From Actinoplanes oryzae (GTDB taxonomy: Bacteria > Actinomycetota > Actinomycetes > Mycobacteriales > Micromonosporaceae): a DNA stretch of 64,000 nt. Position 1 is the stretch's first letter. Each line of letters starts with the position of its first letter. The notes under the pieces were generated by a model. The model made no database searches. It was not told the origin of the DNA and saw only the letters and a program-made list of their open reading frames with translations. Below, in pieces: positions 9,450 through 16,664 of the stretch. The stretch is from assembly GCF_030757795.1 (NCBI RefSeq), contig NZ_JAUQWH010000001.1:62001-126000 (forward strand), given 5' to 3'. The position numbers and the translations under genes were made by a program.

Positions 9450-9567
9450 GCGGTCTCCCCATCGGGCGTTCGGAGTGCCATGATTTCGTGCACACGCGGG
9501 TCAGCTGTCCGCCGGGCCGACCGTTACGCTGCGCGTACGACGCCGCTGAATACTAGGGGACGGAAAC

Positions 9568-10749
9568 ATGGCCGCGACCCGCTTGCCGGGTACTCCCAGG
9601 CTGTTGCGCGCGCTCAACGACCGGGCCGCGCTCGAGCTGCTCCTGTCCCGGGGGCCGCTCACCAGGGCCCAGCTCGGCGAGCTGACCGGCCTGAGCAAGG
9701 TGACCGCCTCCCAGCTGGTCGAGCGGCTCGAGGAGCGCGGCCTGGTCCGGCGCGTCGGCGAGCAGGCCGGCGGGCGCGGGCCCAACGCGCAGCTCTACGC
9801 GGTGACGCCCGGCAGTGCGTACGTGATCGGGGTCGAGGTCCTGCCCGACCGGGTGATCGCCGCCTGTGCCGACATCACCGGGGCCGTCGTGGGCCGCAGC
9901 GAGCAGTCGACGGTCGACGGCACGGCCGACCCCGTGCGGGCCGTGCACGCGGCGGTGGTCGAGGCGGCCACCGCGGCCGGGACCACGCTCGACGCCGTGC
10001 GCCGGGTGGTCATCGGCACGCCGGGCCTGGTCGACCCCGAGACCAACGAGATCTCCTTCGCCTTCGACCTGCCCAACTGGCACCGCGGGCTCCTCGCCGA
10101 GCTGCGCAAGGACCTGAGCACCCCGGTCGTGTTCGGCAACGACGTCAACCTGGCCGCGGTCGCCGAGCAGCATGCCGGCGCGGGCAAGGACGTCGACGAC
10201 TTCGTGCTCATCTGGGTCGACCGCGGCGTGGGCCTTGCCACGGTGATCGGCGGGCGGCTGCACCAGGGCGCCACCGGGGCGGCGGGCGAGATCGGCTATC
10301 TGCCGGTGGCGGGCACCGAGGTGCCACACAACGCCTCCGGGCGCGGCGTGAAGGGCGCCTTCCAGACCCTGGTCGCGGCGGACGCCGCCAAGACCCTCGG
10401 CGAGGAGTACGGCTTCAGCGGCGCCGAGTCCCCCGACGTCGTGCGCGCCGCGGTCGAGGCGGGGGAGGCCGGCGAGGCGTACCTGGACGAGCTGGCCCGG
10501 CGGCTCGCGCTCGGGGTGGGCGCCACGTGCGTCGTGCTCGACCCGCCGCTCGTGGTGCTGGCGGGCGAGGTGTCGCAGGCCGGGGGCGCGCGGCTCGCGG
10601 AGAAGATCGAGGCTGAGGTGGCGTCGATCACGCTCGTGACGCCGAAGGTGGTGATCAGCGAGATGGCGACCGAGCCGGTGCTCAACGGTGCGCTGCTGTC
10701 CGCGCTGGACGCCGTGCGCGACGAGGTGTTCGGCTCGACGACGGGCTGA
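9568..10749 (+). CDS. ROK-family transcriptional regulator lacking the zinc motif
   Basis: A 393-aa ROK protein of the NagC/XylR type: a winged helix-turn-helix (residues 5-70, LTRAQLGELTGLSKVTASQLVERL) joined to a sugar-kinase-like fold (GTPGLVDPETNEI, FGNDVNLAAVAE). The usual ExGH...CxCGxxGC zinc site is replaced by GEIGYLPVAGTEVPHNASGRG, so both the His and all the Cys ligands are gone. Kinase activity is therefore doubtful and an atypical inducer pocket is likely. AGGGGACGG lies about 5 nt before ATG. It is divergent from the GH3 hexosaminidase gene, suggesting regulation by GlcNAc-type sugars (inference). Confidence 0.85.
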   Translation: MAATRLPGTPRLLRALNDRAALELLLSRGPLTRAQLGELTGLSKVTASQLVERLEERGLVRRVGEQAGGRGPNAQLYAVTPGSAYVIGVEVLPDRVIAACADITGAVVGRSEQSTVDGTADPVRAVHAAVVEAATAAGTTLDAVRRVVIGTPGLVDPETNEISFAFDLPNWHRGLLAELRKDLSTPVVFGNDVNLAAVAEQHAGAGKDVDDFVLIWVDRGVGLATVIGGRLHQGATGAAGEIGYLPVAGTEVPHNASGRGVKGAFQTLVAADAAKTLGEEYGFSGAESPDVVRAAVEAGEAGEAYLDELARRLALGVGATCVVLDPPLVVLAGEVSQAGGARLAEKIEAEVASITLVTPKVVISEMATEPVLNGALLSALDAVRDEVFGSTTG

Positions 10750-10771
10750 CGCTGTCCCCAGCCGCGCGGCG

Positions 10772-10920
10772 GCGCTCTCCGCGCGGGCGGTGGCGTGCGC
10801 TTCCGCTGCGCGGGGGTGGCGGGCGCTTTCCGCGCGGGCGGTGGCGTGCGCTTTTCGCGTGTACTTCCGGGTGGGCGGTGGCGGGCGCTTTCCGTGTGAG
10901 GCGGCGGCGTGCGTGCGGTT
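10772..10920 (+). repeat. Degenerate tandem repeat after the ROK gene
   Basis: Imperfect copies of a unit beginning gcgctttccgcgcgggcggt start at 10772, 10823 and 10885 (spacing 51 and 62 bp). The array begins 22 bp after the stop codon and fills most of the gap to the ABC ATPase gene. No coding function is seen. Confidence 0.7.
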
Positions 10921-10949
10921 CGCGGCCTGGTGCGTGATTGGATGGACCC

Positions 10950-11762
10950 GTGCCTGAAGCAGCTGTCACGCCCCCTGACGACGACACCGTCATCTCGTTC
11001 GACCGCGTCAGCATCGTCCGCGCCGGCAACCACCTGGTGCGCGACCTGAGCTGGCAGGTCGAGCTGGACGAGCGGTGGGTGATCCTCGGTCCCAACGGGG
11101 CCGGCAAGACGACCCTGCTCAACCTGGCGTCGGCGCGGCTGCACCCGACCCGCGGCGTCGCGTGGGTGCTGGGCGAGCGGCTCGGCAAGACCGACGTCAA
11201 CGAGCTCCGCACCCGGGTCGGCATCACCACCGGCCGGCTCGCCGACCGCGTTCCGCCGGACGAGAAGGTGCTCGACGTCGTCGTCACGGCCGCCTGGTCG
11301 GTGGTGGGCCGCTGGCGCGAGAGCTACGACCCGCAGGACGAGACCCGCGCCCGCGCGCTGCTCAGCCAGCTGGGCATGGGCCACCTGCTCGACCGGGAGT
11401 TCGGCACGCTGAGCGAGGGCGAGCGCAAGCGCACCCAGATCGCCCGGGCGCTGATGACCGACCCCGAGCTGATGCTGCTCGACGAGCCGACCGCCGGGCT
11501 CGACCTGGGCGGCCGCGAGGATCTGCTGGCCCGCCTCACCGAGCTGGCCGAGGACCCGGACGCCCCGGCCATGGTGCTGGTCACCCATCACGTCGAGGAG
11601 ATTCCGCCCGGCTTCACCCACGCGCTGCTGCTGCGCGAGGGCTCGGTCGTCGCCTCCGGCCTGCTCGGCGAGACGCTCACCGCCGACAACCTGTCCAAGA
11701 CCTTCGGCCTGCCGCTCGTGGTGCAGCGCTCCGGCGACCGCTACACCGCGCGGGCCGCCTGA
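10950..11762 (+). CDS. ABC transporter ATP-binding protein (stand-alone)
   Basis: A ~270-aa ATPase with Walker A GPNGAGKTT, a Q-loop-type region, signature LSEGERKRTQIARAL, Walker B LMLLDEPTAGLD and the switch His (VTHHVEEI). The overall pattern (ITTGRLADRVPPDEKVLDVV) resembles YlmA/ModF-like orphan ATPases rather than an exporter subunit. No permease gene is adjacent, so substrate and partner are unknown. A TTG in the same frame lies 12 nt upstream. GTG is preferred because TTGGAT sits 6 nt before it like the leaderless promoters elsewhere in the window. The stop is one base before the ribokinase ATG, so the two genes are probably co-transcribed. Confidence 0.85.
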   Translation: MPEAAVTPPDDDTVISFDRVSIVRAGNHLVRDLSWQVELDERWVILGPNGAGKTTLLNLASARLHPTRGVAWVLGERLGKTDVNELRTRVGITTGRLADRVPPDEKVLDVVVTAAWSVVGRWRESYDPQDETRARALLSQLGMGHLLDREFGTLSEGERKRTQIARALMTDPELMLLDEPTAGLDLGGREDLLARLTELAEDPDAPAMVLVTHHVEEIPPGFTHALLLREGSVVASGLLGETLTADNLSKTFGLPLVVQRSGDRYTARAA

Positions 11763-11763
11763 C

Positions 11764-12666
11764 ATGGCGCCGCGCATCGTGGTCGCCGGCAGCGCCAACA
11801 TGGACCTCGTCGGGCTGGCCGAGCGCCTGCCGCAGCCCGGCGAGACGGTCCTGGGCGACGACTTCCTCATGACCCCGGGCGGCAAGGGCGCCAACCAGGC
11901 CATCGCGGCCGCCCGGGCCGGGGGCGACTGCACGTTCCTCGGCGCGATCGGCTCGGACGCGTTCGGCGTGACCATCAAGGCGCGCCTCAACGCGTCGGGC
12001 GTGGACACCGAGAACGTCCGCACCAGCTACGGCTCGTCCGGCGTCGCCGTGATCATGGTGGACCGCCGCGGGGAGAACTCGATCCTGGTCAGCCCCGGCG
12101 CCAACAGCACCTTCGCCGGTCTCAGCGCCGCCGAGGAGACCGTGATCGCCGAGAGCGACGTGCTCCTCTGCCAGCAGGAGATCCCGCTGGAGACGGTGAC
12201 CGCCGCCGCCCGGGCCGCCCGCGCCGGCGGCACGCTGACGATCCTCAACGCCGCGCCCGCCCGCGAGCTGCCGCCGGAACTGCTCGAGGTGGTCGACCTG
12301 CTGGTGGTCAACGAGAGCGAGGCCGAGGCGATCACCGGGTCGGCCGATCCGGACATGGCCGCGCTGCTCACCCTGGTCCCGCGCGTGGTCCTCACCCTCA
12401 GCGGCAACGGCTCCTGGTACGCGGACCGCGAGGGCCGCGACGAGCGGATCCCCGCCTTCGGAGTCGACGTGGTCGACACGACCGCGGCGGGCGACGCCTT
12501 CACCGGCGCCCTCGCCGTGGCGTGGGGCGAGGGCCGCGACCTGGTCGAGGCCGTGCGCTGGGCCAACGCCGCCGGCGCCGCCTGCGTCACGAAGATGGGC
12601 GCCTCGAACGCCCTCCCCGCCCGCGCCGACATCGACGCGGTCTACGCCCGGGGCGCCGCCGCCTAG
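11764..12666 (+). CDS. rbsK: Ribokinase (PfkB family)
   Basis: A 300-aa sugar kinase predicted to phosphorylate D-ribose at O5. PfkB signatures are present: the N-terminal substrate motif [24 protein letters not shown] (signature 1), [10 protein letters not shown], and [13 protein letters not shown] (signature 2, with the catalytic Asp in AAGD). Length fits the family. It starts one base after the ABC ATPase stop, and its 3' end overlaps the convergent chemoreceptor gene by 4 bp. No ribose transporter genes adjoin it, although a sugar-binding lipoprotein lies about 5 kb away. Confidence 0.9.
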   Translation: MAPRIVVAGSANMDLVGLAERLPQPGETVLGDDFLMTPGGKGANQAIAAARAGGDCTFLGAIGSDAFGVTIKARLNASGVDTENVRTSYGSSGVAVIMVDRRGENSILVSPGANSTFAGLSAAEETVIAESDVLLCQQEIPLETVTAAARAARAGGTLTILNAAPARELPPELLEVVDLLVVNESEAEAITGSADPDMAALLTLVPRVVLTLSGNGSWYADREGRDERIPAFGVDVVDTTAAGDAFTGALAVAWGEGRDLVEAVRWANAAGAACVTKMGASNALPARADIDAVYARGAAA

Positions 12667-13589
12667 GCCTGCCGCGCCATCGACACGAAGCGGTGGACCT
12701 CGGCGCGGAGGACCTCGGCGAGGTTGCTCAGGCCCGCCGTGCCGGAGTCGTGGCCGCCGTCGACCGCCGCGGCGATGCCGTTGACCAGGTTCGCCATCTC
12801 GCGGATGCTGCCCGTGACGGCGTCGAGCACGTTGACGGCGTCGGCGGCGGCGGACTGCACCGTGCTGACCTGGCCCATGATCTCCTCGCTGGACGCGCTG
12901 GTCTCGTTCGCGAGCGTCTTGACCTCGCCGGCCACGACGGCGAAGCCCTTGCCCATCTCGCCCGCCCGCGCCGCCTCGATCGTCGCGTTGAGCGCGAGCA
13001 GCCGGGTCTGCGACGCCACCTGATTGATCAGGTCCACGGCGTGCCGGATCTGGTCCGACGCGTTGCGCAGCGAGGTCACCGTGTCCAGGCCCCGCTCGGC
13101 GTTGCCCACCGCCTCCCGCGCGAAGTCCGCCAGCCCGTTCGCCGAGGCGCCCATCTCCGTCGCCGCCGTCGCGACCTGCTCGGAGACCGTCAGCACGGCG
13201 GACTCCAGCTCGTCGGCCAGCCGCAGCCGGGACTGGGCGGCCTCGCTGACCCGCGCCGCCGAGGCCGCCATCTGCTCGCTCGACTGCGAGATGCGCGTCG
13301 CCGCGTCCCGGAAGGCGCCCTGCATGCCGCGGGTGAGGAAGCGGCGGTGGAAGCGCTCCTCGGCGGCCGCCCCGAGCGCCGCCCCGGACTCCCGGACGAA
13401 CGCGTCGGTGACGTCGAGCAGGCGGTTGAGGGCGGCCCGGGCGGCCTTCGCGTCCTCGGACTCCCCGATGGACGGCAGCCGGGACTCGAAGTCGCCGGCG
13501 GCGGCCTTGCAGCAAACCTCCGCGATCAGCCGCAGCACGGCGTCGTCGGAGGCACGGCCGGCGTCGGCCGGGGACTGGCGGCGGATCAT
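12663..13589 (-). CDS. Soluble methyl-accepting chemotaxis protein (no sensor, no membrane helix)
   Basis: A ~308-aa cytoplasmic MCP signalling module. The hairpin tip is canonical ([41 protein letters not shown], split here over adjacent motifs), with methylation-helix-like heptads on both sides. There is no transmembrane segment and no obvious ligand domain. Its ATG overlaps the stop of the upstream Aer-like PAS gene (ATGA), so the two are translationally coupled. Together they look like an Aer redox receptor divided into two polypeptides. It should signal through CheA/CheW, which are not in this window. Confidence 0.88.
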   Translation of the reverse strand: MIRRQSPADAGRASDDAVLRLIAEVCCKAAAGDFESRLPSIGESEDAKAARAALNRLLDVTDAFVRESGAALGAAAEERFHRRFLTRGMQGAFRDAATRISQSSEQMAASAARVSEAAQSRLRLADELESAVLTVSEQVATAATEMGASANGLADFAREAVGNAERGLDTVTSLRNASDQIRHAVDLINQVASQTRLLALNATIEAARAGEMGKGFAVVAGEVKTLANETSASSEEIMGQVSTVQSAAADAVNVLDAVTGSIREMANLVNGIAAAVDGGHDSGTAGLSNLAEVLRAEVHRFVSMARQA

Positions 13590-14128
13590 GCGGCGGTTCC
13601 GTTCGTCAGTTCCCACACGAACTCGTCGTAGGTCAGGCCCCGCTCCCGGAGCACGTTCTGCAGCATGGCCCAGCCGGCGTCGAGGGCGGCCGGCGAGCTG
13701 TCGTGGCGGCGCTCCTCCGCGCGCAGCCGGCCGTAGAGCTCGGCGGCGGCGTGCACGGCCGCCGGCTCGGGCTTGCGCCGGCTCGAGTGGTAGCCGACCA
13801 GCTGACCGTGCTGGTCGAACGAGGGAGTGACGTGCGCCAGGACCCAGTAGTGGGCGCCGTCGGAGGCGAGATTGACGACGTACGCGAAAAGCTCCTGCTT
13901 GTTCTTGAGCGTGTCCCACAGCAGCTTGAACACGGCCCGGGGCATGTCGGGATGCCGGATCAGGCTGTGCGGCTGACCGATCGCCTCGTCCTCGGTGAGC
14001 GCCGAGATGCGGAGGAAGACCTCGTTCGCGTACGTGATGACGCCGCGCGGATCGGTCTTGGTGACGATGAGCTCGTCCTCGCCGAATGTCCGCTCGACGC
14101 CGGTCGGGGCAACCTTGGTGGCCTTCAT
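13586..14128 (-). CDS. Aer-like PAS sensor protein coupled to the MCP
   Basis: A ~180-aa protein with one PAS domain of the Aer type: [21 protein letters not shown], then [37 protein letters not shown], and [15 protein letters not shown]. In Aer this domain binds FAD and reads redox or energy state; FAD binding here is inferred from family. The C-terminal ~55 residues ([17 protein letters not shown]...) are helical and could dock on the MCP. The start shown is the last Met before the domain. A Met 33 codons upstream (start at 14227, AGGAG 3 nt before it) is possible. Its stop overlaps the MCP start by 4 nt. Confidence 0.8.
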   Translation of the reverse strand: MKATKVAPTGVERTFGEDELIVTKTDPRGVITYANEVFLRISALTEDEAIGQPHSLIRHPDMPRAVFKLLWDTLKNKQELFAYVVNLASDGAHYWVLAHVTPSFDQHGQLVGYHSSRRKPEPAAVHAAAELYGRLRAEERRHDSSPAALDAGWAMLQNVLRERGLTYDEFVWELTNGTAA

Positions 14129-14214
14129 GATGCTCTGATGGTCGCCGAACCGCCGTGTTTCGCGGGCGAAGTCCCGGAAAATGCCTCGCGTCTGACTTTT
14201 CTCGTCCTGCTCCG

Positions 14215-14315
14215 CTGTGGCGCGCATCGCGCTCCTGCCGCTCTGTGACGCGGATCGCGCTTCTGCCACCCTGTGCCGCGGATCGGGTGACCTTGTCCGG
14301 ATCGGGCGACCTTGT
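14215..14315 (-). repeat. Tandem repeats between DoxX and PAS genes
   Basis: On the plus strand a 28-bp unit beginning ctgtgrcgcg starts at 14215, 14243 and 14271. It runs into a 19-bp unit, gatcgggygaccttgt, at 14281 and 14300. The block begins directly after the DoxX stop codon (minus strand) and ends where the PAS gene's longer reading frame begins. Confidence 0.7.
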
Positions 14316-14684
14316 TTATGTCGCGGATCGGGCGATGCGTAGTGCCCAGACGACGAGGGGCACCTGCAGCGGGAGCCGGCCGTAGGCGATCGCCCGGCGC
14401 CCGGCGCTCTGGTGGCGCCAGTCGACGGCCATCTTGACGTTCGCGGGGAAGACCGCCGCGAAGAGTCCCGCCGCGGCCAGTCCGCCGAGGCGCCGGGTGG
14501 CGGGCGTGGCGAGGGCGGCGGCCACGGCGAGCTCGGCGGCCCCGCTGACATGGGTCCACGTGCGCGGCCTGCCGGGCAGCGAGCGGGGGACGATGCGGTC
14601 GAAGGGGCGCGGCGACGCGAAGTGCAGCACCCCGGTGGCGGTCAGCGCGGCCGCCATGAGGAGGGCTTCCCTGTCCCGGCTCAT
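14316..14684 (-). CDS. DoxX-like small membrane protein
   Basis: A 122-aa integral membrane protein with four predicted helices and the DoxX/MauE-like pattern LHFASPRPFDRIVP...SGAAELAVAAALATP...GLFAAVFPANVKMAVDW. Members are linked to redox or thiol homeostasis, but the role here is unknown. Its ATG overlaps the stop of the upstream DUF6232 gene (ATGA), so the two are co-translated. It ends with TAA, unusual in this GC-rich DNA, and a repeat block follows at once. Confidence 0.75.
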   Translation of the reverse strand: MSRDREALLMAAALTATGVLHFASPRPFDRIVPRSLPGRPRTWTHVSGAAELAVAAALATPATRRLGGLAAAGLFAAVFPANVKMAVDWRHQSAGRRAIAYGRLPLQVPLVVWALRIARSAT

Positions 14685-15145
14685 CGGCTCACGGAGTCCT
14701 GCTCGACGGCGCGGTGCAGGGCGCGGTAGATCTGACCGAAGCGCTGCCGGTTGGCGGTGCGCAGCAGCAGCGTCGGGGTGCCCCGGACGTCGGCCCAGAT
14801 CTCCAGGTCGTGACTGCCCCGGTCGTACGAGCGGTCGACGTGCTCGAGCAGCACGTCGGAGAGGGGGATCGCGGCGAGGCCGAGCAGCACACCGCCCCCG
14901 CCCACGGCGACGGTGGTCGTGGTGGACAGGTCGAGGGTCAGCGCCACGGCGAGGGCGAGCGCCCCGAGCACCAGCGGCGCCACCATGGCCAGCCCGAGGA
15001 AGCCCCGGCCGGCGACCGTGCCCCACTGGCGGCGGCCCCGGGTGTGCCAGACGCGGGTCAGCTCCGCCAGCCGGAACTCCTGCCCCGGCACGCGGAGGGC
15101 GGCCGACGTGACCTGCACGTCCCGGTCGCGGTAGTACGTGGTCAT
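14681..15145 (-). CDS. DUF6232-type membrane protein
   Basis: A 154-aa protein starting MTTYYRDRDVQVTSAALRV, with two central hydrophobic helices (residues ~50-100) and a C-terminal soluble part (DLEIWADVRGTPTLLLRTANRQRFGQIYRALHRAVE). This arrangement matches the actinobacterial DUF6232 family. A PH-like fold around the helices is likely, but function is unknown. GGAGGA lies about 5 nt before ATG. It is divergent from the enoyl-CoA hydratase gene and translationally coupled to the DoxX-like gene. Confidence 0.65.
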   Translation of the reverse strand: MTTYYRDRDVQVTSAALRVPGQEFRLAELTRVWHTRGRRQWGTVAGRGFLGLAMVAPLVLGALALAVALTLDLSTTTTVAVGGGGVLLGLAAIPLSDVLLEHVDRSYDRGSHDLEIWADVRGTPTLLLRTANRQRFGQIYRALHRAVEQDSVSR

Positions 15146-15232
15146 CGTCCTCCTCCCTTCTGGATGTTACTTACCCGGGCGTACGAGTCCTAGTCTGTCG
15201 GGGTTGACCGAGCGACCCGGGAGGTTTCGCCG

Positions 15233-16006
15233 ATGGGCGAGTTCGTGCGGCTGGAGAGCAAGGACGGGATCGGCGTCATCCGCCTCGAGCGGCCGCCGAT
15301 GAACGCGCTGAACACCCAGGTGCAGGAGGAGCTCCGCCAGGCTGCGCAGGACGCTTCGGCCGATCCGGACGTACGGGCGGTCATCGTCTTCGGCGGCGAG
15401 AAGGTCTTCGCGGCGGGGGCCGACATCACCGAGTTCACGCGGTTGACGTACCAGGAGATGACCGTGCGGGCCGCCGCGCTGTCCAGTGCCTTCGACGCGG
15501 TCGCGCGGATCCCCAAGCCCGTGGTGGCCGCCGTCACCGGGTACGCGCTGGGTGGCGGCTGCGAGCTCGCCCTCGCCTGCGACTGGCGGGTGGTCGCCGA
15601 CGACGCCAAGCTCGGCCAGCCCGAGATCAAGCTCGGCCTCATCCCGGGCGCGGGCGGCACCCAGCGCCTGGCCCGCCTCGTCGGCCCCGCCCGGGCCAAG
15701 GACCTCGTCTTCTCCGGCCGCATGGTCGACGCCGCGGAGGCCCTGGCGATCGGTCTCGCCGACCGCGTGGTGCCGGCCGCCGAGGTGTACGCGACGGCCG
15801 CCGAGCTGGTCCGCCCGTACGTCACCGGGCCGGCGCTGGCCCTGCGGGCGGCCAAGCAGGCGATCGACGGCGGCCTGAACATGGACCTGGCGTCGGGGCT
15901 GGCGCTGGAGAGCCATCTGTTCGCGGGGCTGTTCGCGACGGACGACCGGATCGAGGGCACGACCGCGTTCGTGGAGAAGCGGAAGCCGGGCTTCACCGGG
16001 AGGTGA
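15233..16006 (+). CDS. Enoyl-CoA hydratase/isomerase (crotonase)
   Basis: A 257-aa crotonase predicted to hydrate trans-2-enoyl-CoA in beta-oxidation. Both catalytic glutamates of classical hydratases are present: GGGCELALACD (Glu144 equivalent) and GQPEIKLGLIPGAGGTQRL (Glu164 equivalent). The oxyanion-hole segment KVFAAGADITEF is also present. It sits among unrelated genes. With etfBA 4.5 kb downstream and an acyl-CoA mutase upstream, it fits fatty-acid or branched-chain acyl-CoA catabolism. GGGAGG lies ~10 nt before ATG. Confidence 0.93.
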   Translation: MGEFVRLESKDGIGVIRLERPPMNALNTQVQEELRQAAQDASADPDVRAVIVFGGEKVFAAGADITEFTRLTYQEMTVRAAALSSAFDAVARIPKPVVAAVTGYALGGGCELALACDWRVVADDAKLGQPEIKLGLIPGAGGTQRLARLVGPARAKDLVFSGRMVDAAEALAIGLADRVVPAAEVYATAAELVRPYVTGPALALRAAKQAIDGGLNMDLASGLALESHLFAGLFATDDRIEGTTAFVEKRKPGFTGR

Positions 16007-16076
16007 TCCGGCCCGGTCCCGATGTGGCATGCCGGGATCTCGCATCCATCGATCCGTTGCCATAAAGTCTCCCTCT

Positions 16077-16604
16077 GTGACCGGACCCGGGCGGAAAGCG
16101 ACGTCGGTACGCCGGACCGTGATCGTCGCCGCGGGGCTGCTGGCCGGGCAGGCGGCGCTCGGGGCCGTCATCGCGGTCGTGACGTTCGGGGGCGGGTCCG
16201 ATCGTGGGCCGGCCGTGGGGCGCATGGCGGAGCCTGCCGTGGCGCTGCCCTCCCGTCCGGCGCCGTCGTCACCCGTCGCGCGTGACGAGGCGCCGGGGGC
16301 TTCCGTGCGACGCTCGGAGCGACCGTTGCCGCGGGATGTCGATTCGGACATTTCGCCTCGGCTGCCCTCGTCGCCTGCGTCTTCGTCCCGTACCGCTGCC
16401 CCTTCGTCCCCCTTCTCCCCGCCCGCCTCGTCCGCGCCCGCTCCCACGATTCCTGTGTTGTTGCCGCCGACGTCCAGTGCTCCCGGTCTCGCGCCGCCCT
16501 CCGTCCCCGACGAGGGGCAGCGATGCCGCTGGGAGAACGCCGCCCGATTCGATCCGCGGTGTCCCCACGGACCCGACGAACGCCTGCGCCGGCGGGCCGG
16601 CTGA
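16077..16604 (+). CDS. Secreted or membrane-anchored Pro/Ser/Ala-rich protein
   Basis: Unrecognised protein of about 175 aa. A single hydrophobic helix near the N-terminus (RRTVIVAAGLLAGQAALGAVIAVV, in two stretches) follows a basic start. The next ~110 residues are Pro/Ser/Ala-rich and probably disordered and extracytoplasmic. The C-terminus has a small Cys-containing segment (GQRCRWENAARFDPRCPHG) that could form a disulphide. GTG is chosen because TAAAGT lies 8 nt upstream. An ATG 48 nt earlier is in the same frame. It may be transcribed with the Hsp70-like gene that follows. Confidence 0.6.
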   Translation: MTGPGRKATSVRRTVIVAAGLLAGQAALGAVIAVVTFGGGSDRGPAVGRMAEPAVALPSRPAPSSPVARDEAPGASVRRSERPLPRDVDSDISPRLPSSPASSSRTAAPSSPFSPPASSAPAPTIPVLLPPTSSAPGLAPPSVPDEGQRCRWENAARFDPRCPHGPDERLRRRAG

Positions 16605-16664
16605 GCGTCGTGGCGGCTTCGTGCGGTGATCAACGCGTGCGACGGACCCCCTAGACTGGCGGTC

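Noticed and set aside
2595..10616. A very long plus-strand open frame (over 2,600 codons), and others of 1,300-2,400 codons elsewhere
   Set aside because: They run antisense or out of frame over well-supported genes, are Arg/Gly/Pro-rich with no domain, and arise because stops are rare in GC-rich DNA.
14128..14227. N-terminal extension of the PAS protein from the upstream ATG
   Set aside because: AGGAG is only 3 nt from that ATG and the extra 33 residues have no PAS-family match. Kept as an alternative, not as the main call.
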